The notes beneath the pieces were generated by a model. The model had not been told where the DNA came from and ran no database searches. It saw only the letters and a list, made by a program, of their open reading frames with translations. From DATARN01 sp036264135 (GTDB taxonomy: Bacteria; Actinomycetota; Acidimicrobiia; Acidimicrobiales; Palsa-688): a stretch of 10,204 nt of DNA. A program made the translations under genes and the position numbers. Of the stretch, positions 4,902 through 10,204 are shown one piece after another (the stretch's first letter is position 1; every line of letters begins with the position of its first letter). The stretch spans positions 1 through 10,204 of the forward strand of contig DATARN010000144.1 in assembly GCA_036264135.1 (NCBI GenBank), written 5' to 3'.

Positions 4902-7619
4902 ATGAGCGCGACCGACGTCACCGAACGCCCGCCGGCCGACGAGCAGGCCGAGCGCGACGACTTCCCGTTCGGCCTCGACGAGCGCGGGCCCGCGGATCCC
5001 CGCCGCCGCTGGCACCTGCCCGACCGGGTCAACTGGCCGGAGGCGCTGATCACCGGCGTCATCGTGCTGTTCCTCTGCGGCTTCGTCTTCCGGTACCTCC
5101 AGCCGTCCAAGCTGTTCTTGAACACCACCCCCGCCGGCGGCGACATGGGCGCCCATGTCTGGCAGCCGGCGTTCATGCGCGACCACCTCCTCACCCACTT
5201 CCGCCTGACCGGCTGGGCCAACGACTGGTACGCCGGGTTCCCGTCCCTGGTCTTCTACTTCCCGCTGCCCAGCCTGCTCATCGTCATCCTGGGCGCCATC
5301 CTCCCCTACAACGTGGCGTTCAAGCTGATCACGGTCCTCGGGTTGATCACCCTGCCGCTGGCCGCCTGGGCCTTCGGCAAGCTGGCCCGGTTCCGCTTCC
5401 CCGGTCCCGCCTGCCTGGCCGTCGCCACCCTGCCCTACCTCTTCGCCACCAACTACACCATCTACGGCGGCAACATCGCCTCCACCCTGGCGGGCGAGTT
5501 CGGGTTCTCGATCAGCCTGTCGCTGGCGCTTGTGTTCCTCGGCCTGGTCGCCCGGGGCCTGGAGACGGGCAAGCACCGCAGCTGGGCCGCCCTGATCCTG
5601 GTCGCCACCGGCCTGTGCCACCTGCTGCCCGCCATCTTCGCGATCGTCGGCGCCCTGGTCCTCACGGTCCTGCGGTGGGACCGGCGAACCTGGCGGTGGA
5701 TGGCCCCCGTCTTTGCCGCCGCCGCCGGCCTGGCGGCGTTCTGGTGGCTGCCGTTCCTCATGCGCCTGCCCTACGCCACCGACATGGGCTACGAGAAGGT
5801 CACCCAGTACTGGCACAACCTGTTCCCGCCCGGCCGGGCGTGGTTCGCCCTGTTCATCCTGGCCTTCCTCGGCGCCGCGGTCTCGATCATCCGCCGCCAG
5901 CGCCTCGGCCTCTTCCTCACCATCATGGCCGGCCTGGCCGTGCTGATCTTCCGCTTCGCCCCGCAGGCCCGGCTGTGGAACGCCCGAGTCCTGCCGTTCT
6001 GGTTCATCTGCGTGTACCTGCTGGCCGGGGTGGCCCTGGCCGAGGGCAGCGCCCTGCTGCTCGAGCCCCTCCGGGGGGCGCCGGTGCCGACGTGGTCCCG
6101 GGTGTCCACCCTGGCCGTCCCCGTCCTGGCCGCCATCACGGTCTGGCTCATCGTGGGCTTCCCCCTCCACGCCCTGCCCGGCGGCTCGACCAACGTCCGG
6201 ACGGGCAAATACACGTGGGGCCCGATCAAGACGTCGGCGTCGTCCTTCCTGCCGTCGTGGGCCAAGTGGAACTACAGCGGCTACGAGTCCCCAGACAAGT
6301 CGCGGCGGGCCGAGTACTTCGGTCTGATCAACACCATGACCAAGCTGGGCAAGACCAACGGCTGCGGCCGGGCCATGTCGGAGTACGAGCCCGGCCTGGA
6401 CCAGATGGGCACCCCGGATGCCCTGATGCTGCTGCCGTACTGGACGAACAGCTGCATCGGGTCCATGGAGGGTCTCTACTACGAGTCGTCGGCGACCACG
6501 CCGTACCACTTCCTGAACGTCGCCGAGCTGTCCCTCCAACCGTCGGACCCGGTGCGGGGCCTGAACTACGCGGCCACGCCCAACGTGGCCGACGGAGTCC
6601 GCCACCTCCAGCTGCTCGGGGTCCGGTACTACATGGCCCTGACGAGCGAAACTCAGAGCCAGGCCGACACCAATCCCGACCTCCAGCTGGTGGCCACCTC
6701 CGGCCCGTGGCCCGAGAGCTACGCCTCCGGCCCCTCGTCGGCGGTCAAGTCGCGGACGTGGAAGATCTACCAGGTCTCCGCCTCCGACCTGGTGGCGCCG
6801 CTGGCCAACCAGCCGGTGGTGATGACCGGGATCTCGGGTCACGGCCCCATGGCAACGCTGACGGGCACCGGCACCGCCGACAGCAAGAAGTGGCTCACCG
6901 CCGCCCAGGCGTGGTACCTCAACGCCAACGTGTCCGACGTGATGTACGCCGCCACCGGTCCGGCGTCGTGGAAGCGGGTGGCGTCGTCGTCGAGCGATCC
7001 GCCCCGCACTGCCCTCCCCCCCGTGCTGGTCGACAACATCAAGTCGTCGGACAACTCGCTGTCGTTCAATGTCGACACCGTCGGCGTGCCGGTGCTGGTG
7101 CGGATGTCCTACTTCCCGAGCTGGCAGGCGTCGGGCGCCAAAGGTCCGTACCGGGTGGCGCCCAACCTGATGGTCGTGATCCCCACCGCCCACCACGTGA
7201 CCATGCACTACGGCTACACGCCGGCGGACTACCTGGGCTTCCTGTTCGGCGTCCTCGGGCTGGCCGGGGTGGTGTGGATGTTCCGGGCCCAGCCGGTGGT
7301 CTTCAGCACCCGCCGGGGCGGACTGGCGGCGCCCGCCGTGGCGCCCTACCCCGACGTCACCGACGCCTACCAGCGACTGCATCGGGAACTGGAGGTGGGG
7401 CTCAACGAGCGCTTCGCCGGGGCCCCGCCCGACACCGACGGCGGCGAGCCGGGCTCAGAGGTCCATCCGATGGACGCCTGGTTGGGCTTCCCCGGCGGGC
7501 TCGGTGCCGTCCCCACCCATTCTCCGCCGCCCAGTGCGGCCAGCGGCCATCCAGCGGCGGTGGACGGGCCGGCGGGCGACGAGCGTCCGGCGGCGGACGG
7601 GCCGCCGGCCGGCGACTGA
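4902..7619 (+). CDS. Large polytopic GT-C-like membrane protein (6-PTPS-related membrane domain type)
   Basis: The 905-residue protein has a cytosolic N-terminus and TM1 at about 47-66. A first extracytoplasmic loop carries GGDMGAH (Asp81) and then GWANDWYAGFPSLVFYFPLP (104-123). About ten more hydrophobic segments run to residue 421. An extracytoplasmic region (about 424-770) ends with SYFPSWQA (736-743) and VAPNLMVVIP (752-761). A last TM follows at about 776-794. An early loop acidic residue near the membrane, followed by W-x2-G-x-P-x3-Y-x-P, is typical of GT-C glycosyltransferases and of membrane proteins annotated '6-pyruvoyl-tetrahydropterin synthase-related'. The late SYFPSWQA block resembles YfhO-type proteins. 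It would transfer a sugar from a polyprenyl-phosphate donor outside the membrane; donor and acceptor are unknown. The next genes make hexose phosphates, which fits an envelope-glycan role. The C-terminal 110 residues are cytosolic, Pro/Ala/Gly/Asp-rich and probably disordered. Confidence 0.75.
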   Translation: MSATDVTERPPADEQAERDDFPFGLDERGPADPRRRWHLPDRVNWPEALITGVIVLFLCGFVFRYLQPSKLFLNTTPAGGDMGAHVWQPAFMRDHLLTHFRLTGWANDWYAGFPSLVFYFPLPSLLIVILGAILPYNVAFKLITVLGLITLPLAAWAFGKLARFRFPGPACLAVATLPYLFATNYTIYGGNIASTLAGEFGFSISLSLALVFLGLVARGLETGKHRSWAALILVATGLCHLLPAIFAIVGALVLTVLRWDRRTWRWMAPVFAAAAGLAAFWWLPFLMRLPYATDMGYEKVTQYWHNLFPPGRAWFALFILAFLGAAVSIIRRQRLGLFLTIMAGLAVLIFRFAPQARLWNARVLPFWFICVYLLAGVALAEGSALLLEPLRGAPVPTWSRVSTLAVPVLAAITVWLIVGFPLHALPGGSTNVRTGKYTWGPIKTSASSFLPSWAKWNYSGYESPDKSRRAEYFGLINTMTKLGKTNGCGRAMSEYEPGLDQMGTPDALMLLPYWTNSCIGSMEGLYYESSATTPYHFLNVAELSLQPSDPVRGLNYAATPNVADGVRHLQLLGVRYYMALTSETQSQADTNPDLQLVATSGPWPESYASGPSSAVKSRTWKIYQVSASDLVAPLANQPVVMTGISGHGPMATLTGTGTADSKKWLTAAQAWYLNANVSDVMYAATGPASWKRVASSSSDPPRTALPPVLVDNIKSSDNSLSFNVDTVGVPVLVRMSYFPSWQASGAKGPYRVAPNLMVVIPTAHHVTMHYGYTPADYLGFLFGVLGLAGVVWMFRAQPVVFSTRRGGLAAPAVAPYPDVTDAYQRLHRELEVGLNERFAGAPPDTDGGEPGSEVHPMDAWLGFPGGLGAVPTHSPPPSAASGHPAAVDGPAGDERPAADGPPAGD
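7562..7604 (+). repeat. Short in-frame direct repeat in the GT-C-like tail
   Basis: GGACGGGCCG occurs at 7562-7571 and again at 7595-7604, 33 bases apart. It encodes two copies of a D-G-P-(P)-A-G-D unit at the extreme C-terminus. It is low-complexity coding DNA that may expand or contract by slippage. Confidence 0.5.
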
Positions 7620-7644
7620 CACCTTTTCCCACCCCCGCTAAGGT
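7616..7644 (+). promoter_or_regulatory. Candidate housekeeping promoter of manB
   Basis: CTGACA (7616-7621) matches the TTGACA -35 at 5 of 6 positions. A 17-base spacer leads to TAAGGT (7639-7644), a TANNNT -10. The -35 contains the TGA stop of the upstream gene. Transcription would begin near 7651-7652, only a few bases before the ATG at 7655. This is the best sigma-70-type promoter in the window. Confidence 0.6.
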
Positions 7645-7654
7645 CGAGCGCACG

Positions 7655-8998
7655 ATGCTCGACACCCTGTTCAAGGCCTACGACATCCGGGGTCTGGTGC
7701 CGGAGCAACTCGACGCCGAGCTGGTGCGCCGTATCGGGGTCGCCTTCGCCGGCTTCGTGCACGCCCCGCAGGTGCTGGTCGGGCGGGACATGCGAGCCTC
7801 GGGGGTCGAACTGTCCCGAGCGTTCGCCGAGGGGGTCACCACCCACGGCCTTGACGTCCTCGACCTCGGGATGATGTCCACCGACGAGATGTACTTCGCC
7901 TCCGGCCGGCTCAACGCCCCAGGCGCCATGTTCACGGCATCGCACAACCCGGCCCAGTACAACGGGATCAAGCTGTGTCTGGCCGGGGCCCGCCCGGTGG
8001 GCGAGGACACCGGGTTGCGGGAGATCAAGGCGGCGGTGGCGGCCGGCGTCCCGTCGCCGGAGCGGGCGCCCGGGACGGTGACGACCGCAGACGTCTTGGA
8101 GGATTTCGCCGCCCACGTGCGCTCCTTCGTCGATCAGGGGGCGCTGCGGCCCCTGAAAGTGGTGGCCGACACCGCCAACGGCATGGGTGGCCTGGTCGTA
8201 CCCCGCGTCTTCGCCGGCCTGCCGTTCGACCTCGAGATGATGTACGGCGAACTCGACGGGTCGTTCCCCAACCACCCCGCCGACCCCATCCAGGCGGCCA
8301 ACCTCCGGGATCTGCAGGCGCGGGTGCTGGACGTGGGGGCGGACGTCGGGTTGGCGTTCGACGGCGATGCCGACCGTTGCTTCCTGGTCGACGACCGGGC
8401 GCAGCCGCTGTCGGGGTCGACGACCACCGCCCTGGTCGCGGCGGCCATGCTCGAGAAGTATCCCGGCTCGACGGTGCTGTACAACCTGATCTGCTCGAAG
8501 TCGGTCCCCGAGATCATCACCGAGCGCGGCGGCAAACCGGTCCGCACCCGGGTGGGCCACTCGTTCATCAAGTCGGTCATGGCCGACACCGGCGCGGTGT
8601 TCGGCGGCGAGCACTCGGCGCACTACTACTTCCGCGACAACTTCCGGGCCGACTCGGGCTCGATCGCCGCCCTGGTCGTGCTCGAGGTGCTGTCCAAGTC
8701 CGATCAGCCGCTTTCGGAGTTGCGCCGGCCCTTCGAGCGCTACGCCGATTCCGGGGAGATCAACACCACCGTCGACGATCCCCACGCCGTCATCGAACGG
8801 GTGGCGGCGGCGTTCGACGGCCAGGAAGGCGTGCGCCAGGAGCGGGTGGACGGCCTGACGGTCGACGTCGGCGACTGGTGGTTCAATCTGCGCCCGTCCA
8901 ACACCGAGCCGCTGTTGCGGCTCAATGTGGAGGCGGCCACCCCCCAGGAATGCGAGACCCACACCTCTGAGGTCCTCGCCACGATCAAGGAGTCCTAG
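7655..8998 (+). CDS. manB: Phosphomannomutase/phosphoglucomutase
   Basis: This 447-residue enzyme of the alpha-D-phosphohexomutase superfamily is a soluble cytosolic protein that interconverts hexose 6-phosphate and hexose 1-phosphate. The mannose form supplies GDP-mannose for lipoglycans and glycosylation. All four family signatures are seen: AYDIRG near the N-terminus (8-13), phosphoserine loop TASHNP (94-99, Ser96), metal loop DGDADR (236-241), and sugar loop GGEHSAH (317-323). The phosphate-binding loop RPSNTEP follows at 413-419. GEHSAH is the form found in bacterial PMM/PGM enzymes, so dual mannose/glucose specificity is possible. Length is typical. The ATG at 7655 puts the conserved start LFKAYDIRG in place. 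There is no well-spaced Shine-Dalgarno (AAGG lies 11 bases away), and a promoter directly upstream suggests a nearly leaderless message. The stop codon abuts the ATG of the Trm112-like gene, and the isomerase gene follows, so the three form an operon. Confidence 0.93.
   Translation: MLDTLFKAYDIRGLVPEQLDAELVRRIGVAFAGFVHAPQVLVGRDMRASGVELSRAFAEGVTTHGLDVLDLGMMSTDEMYFASGRLNAPGAMFTASHNPAQYNGIKLCLAGARPVGEDTGLREIKAAVAAGVPSPERAPGTVTTADVLEDFAAHVRSFVDQGALRPLKVVADTANGMGGLVVPRVFAGLPFDLEMMYGELDGSFPNHPADPIQAANLRDLQARVLDVGADVGLAFDGDADRCFLVDDRAQPLSGSTTTALVAAAMLEKYPGSTVLYNLICSKSVPEIITERGGKPVRTRVGHSFIKSVMADTGAVFGGEHSAHYYFRDNFRADSGSIAALVVLEVLSKSDQPLSELRRPFERYADSGEINTTVDDPHAVIERVAAAFDGQEGVRQERVDGLTVDVGDWWFNLRPSNTEPLLRLNVEAATPQECETHTSEVLATIKES
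8987..8992 (+). promoter_or_regulatory. Ribosome binding site of the Trm112-like gene
   Basis: AAGGAG lies within the last codons of manB, 6 bases before the ATG at 8999. It supports translation of a gene whose start codon directly follows the manB TAG (TAGATG). Confidence 0.75.
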
Positions 8999-9253
8999 AT
9001 GGCCCTCGACCCCAAACTGCTCGAGATCCTCGCCTGCCCCGAGGACAAGGGACCGCTGCTGTACTTCGCTGACGAGGATGCCCTGTACAACCCCCGTCTG
9101 AAGCGGCGCTACGCCATCGCCGACGACATCCCGATCATGCTCATCGACGAGGCAGTGACGGTGGACGACGCCGAGCACGCCCGGCTGGTGGCCAAGGCCG
9201 AGGCCGAGGGGATCAAGCCCACCTTCGACCCGGCCACGCCCACGGCGGGATAG
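8999..9253 (+). CDS. Trm112-like (UPF0434/YcaR-type) small protein with degenerate zinc site
   Basis: The 84-residue protein has LLEILACPEDKGPL near its N-terminus and RRYAIADDIPIMLIDEA in the middle. These match the Trm112p-like pattern (LLEILACPxCKGPL ... YPIRDGIPVMLxDEA). Family members with intact sites bind zinc through two CxxC-type pairs. Here only Cys13 remains: the second Cys is Asp (CPED), and the central Cys pair is replaced by YNPRLKRR. The protein therefore probably does not bind zinc in the usual way. In eukaryotes and archaea Trm112 activates methyltransferases; the bacterial role is unclear. The gene lies between manB and the isomerase with no gap on the left and 16 bases on the right. 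I recall the same position in other actinobacteria, suggesting a linked role in that pathway. The C-terminal third is charged and helical. Confidence 0.88.
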   Translation: MALDPKLLEILACPEDKGPLLYFADEDALYNPRLKRRYAIADDIPIMLIDEAVTVDDAEHARLVAKAEAEGIKPTFDPATPTAG

Positions 9254-9269
9254 AGGGTCGGGCACCCGG

Positions 9270-10204
9270 ATGGTGGCTTCGGCGGAGGTCGACAGCGAGG
9301 GGATCTTCGAGGCAACCGCCGGGCTGCCCGAGCAGATGGCGGCGGCGGTGACCGCCACCGAGGCGGCGGCCCGGCTCACCGACGGGGCGTGGGTCGAGCA
9401 TGTCGTGGTGTTCGGCATGGGCGGCAGCGGCATCGCCGGCGACATCCTGGTGGCGACGGCGGGCGCGGTGTTGCCCGTCCCGGCGCTGGTCATCAAGTCC
9501 TACGAGTGCCCGCCGTTCGTCGGCGAAGGCACCCTGGTGTTCGCCATCTCGGCCTCGGGCAACACCGAGGAGACGATCGAAGCGGCCAGCGAAGCCGCCC
9601 TCAACGGGGCCCGGGTCGTTGCCGTCACCGGCGGCGGCGAGCTGGGCCGCCTGGCGGCGGGATGGAAGGCGCCGGTGATCCCCGTGCCCACCGAGCTGCC
9701 CCAGCCGCGCACCGCGGTCGCCGCCATGGCCGTCCCGCCGCTGGTCGTGCTGGAGGACCTCGGCCTGTTCCGGGGCGCCCGGGCGTGGATCGCCGACGCC
9801 GTCACCCACCTGCAGCGCCGGCGGGACCACATCGTGGCCGGGGGCGACGGGAGCGAGCCGGCGGCCATCGCCCGGGCCATCGGCCGGACCTGGCCCCTGG
9901 TGCACGGCGGCGGCCGGGTCGGGGCGGCGGCCGCCCAGCGGTGGAAGACCCAGGTCAACGAGAACGCCAAGGCGCCGGCGGCGTGGAGTGTCCAGCCCGA
10001 GTTGTGCCACAACGAGGTGTGCGGCTGGGGCCAGCACGGCGACGTCACCCGGCAGCTGCTCACCCTGGTCCAGTTGCGCTACGACGGCGAGCATCCCCAG
10101 GTCAGCCGGCGTTTCGAGTACGTGGCCGAGATCATGCGCGAGGTCGTGGCCGGCGTCGTCGAGGTTCGGGCCCAAGGCGACGGCGACCTGGCCCAGCTCT
10201 TCGA
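9270..10204 (+). CDS. Bifunctional phosphoglucose/phosphomannose isomerase (3' end outside window)
   Basis: The frame runs from ATG 9270 to the window edge without a stop, giving 311 residues of an enzyme usually about 330-350 long. It has two SIS domains. The first carries FGMGGSGIAGD (48-58) and the sugar-phosphate loop SASGNTEET (94-102), with Arg147 in QPRTAVAAMA. The second carries NENAKAPA (Glu231) and PELCHNEVCGW (His247). The 16-residue gap between this Glu and His equals that of the catalytic Glu203/His219 pair I remember for the crenarchaeal PGI/PMI enzyme, so the active site looks intact. The enzyme converts glucose 6-P or mannose 6-P to fructose 6-P, supplying mannose 6-P to the manB product two genes upstream. 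It starts 16 bases after the Trm112-like stop; AGAGGG at 9252-9257 is a distant Shine-Dalgarno, and GTG 9273 is an alternative start. Many actinobacterial homologues are annotated only as SIS-domain or TobH-like proteins, so substrate range is uncertain. Confidence 0.88.
   Translation, partial: MVASAEVDSEGIFEATAGLPEQMAAAVTATEAAARLTDGAWVEHVVVFGMGGSGIAGDILVATAGAVLPVPALVIKSYECPPFVGEGTLVFAISASGNTEETIEAASEAALNGARVVAVTGGGELGRLAAGWKAPVIPVPTELPQPRTAVAAMAVPPLVVLEDLGLFRGARAWIADAVTHLQRRRDHIVAGGDGSEPAAIARAIGRTWPLVHGGGRVGAAAAQRWKTQVNENAKAPAAWSVQPELCHNEVCGWGQHGDVTRQLLTLVQLRYDGEHPQVSRRFEYVAEIMREVVAGVVEVRAQGDGDLAQLF

Noticed and set aside
4881..7382. 833-codon open frame on the - strand opposite the GT-C-like gene
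   Set aside because: The translation is Gly/Arg/Gln/His-rich with no recognisable domain, and the + strand frame has clear membrane segments and conserved blocks.
5615..7654. Extension of the manB frame about 2 kb upstream, as a fusion protein
   Set aside because: The upstream part is an Arg/Pro/Gly-rich out-of-frame reading of the GT-C-like gene; the family N-terminus (LFKAYDIRG) starts right at ATG 7655, behind a good promoter.
7367..9496. Long - strand frame covering manB and the Trm112-like gene
   Set aside because: It is a codon-bias shadow of two well-conserved + strand genes.
9213..10175. 320-codon - strand frame over the isomerase gene
   Set aside because: The + strand carries intact SIS motifs and catalytic residues; the antisense translation has no domain.
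1..10204. Search for CRISPR arrays, insertion sequences, tRNA/rRNA genes, riboswitches and strong intrinsic terminators
   Set aside because: Genes are packed tightly, the intergenic gaps are all under 100 bases, and I saw no repeat array, transposase, cloverleaf or stem followed by a T-run.

Overview
The window is dense, high-GC DNA (roughly 70% G+C by eye) with strong G/C preference at third codon positions. Gene content points to a high-GC actinobacterium, probably from a deep lineage such as Acidimicrobiia. The pointers are a DUF5719-type protein, a DUF3499-type protein, and a manB / Trm112-like / phosphosugar-isomerase run, which I recall as neighbours in Streptomyces and (in part) Mycobacterium. 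The class-level assignment is inference. There are nine protein genes, eight on the + strand and one (ftsH) on the - strand. No stretch over 300 bases lacks a gene. I see no tRNA, rRNA, CRISPR, insertion sequence or phage gene.

Layout. (1) 2-1063: the 3' part of a DUF5719-like, probably exported protein made of three related repeats. (2) 1105-1548: a small membrane-anchored thioredoxin-fold protein. It meets (3) 1545-3545 (-), a full-length ftsH AAA+ membrane metalloprotease, tail to tail; the two share a CTAG that gives a stop codon on each strand. (4) A 79-bp divergent spacer separates ftsH from a + strand pair: a DUF3499-like zinc-binding mini-protein (3625-3873) and a CPBP-family intramembrane protease (3879-4598). 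(5) 4669-4839: a 56-residue double-CxxC zinc-ribbon protein with a perfect AGGAGG site and a candidate sigma-28/WhiG-type promoter. (6) 4902-7619: a 905-residue polytopic membrane protein resembling GT-C / 6-PTPS-related membrane proteins. (7) 7655-10204: a run of manB (phosphomannomutase/phosphoglucomutase), a Trm112-like small protein, and a bifunctional phosphoglucose/phosphomannose isomerase cut by the window end.

How the genes fit together. The last three genes supply hexose-phosphate interconversion (fructose-6-P, mannose-6-P and mannose-1-P; possibly glucose phosphates), which feeds GDP-mannose and envelope glycans. The GT-C-like protein just upstream could use lipid-linked sugars from that pool. 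FtsH, the CPBP protease and the thioredoxin-like protein form a loose envelope protein-quality theme, but nothing here proves a shared pathway.

Regulation. Three genes (ftsH, DUF3499, manB) lack a convincing, well-spaced Shine-Dalgarno. Each has a TANNNT -10 hexamer 7-10 bases before an ATG, which suggests leaderless or near-leaderless transcripts. The zinc-ribbon and Trm112-like genes have strong Shine-Dalgarno sites. The window is mostly conserved housekeeping DNA. The most interesting signals are the promoter of the orphan zinc-ribbon gene, the palindrome over the ftsH start, and the Trm112-like protein that has lost most of its zinc ligands.
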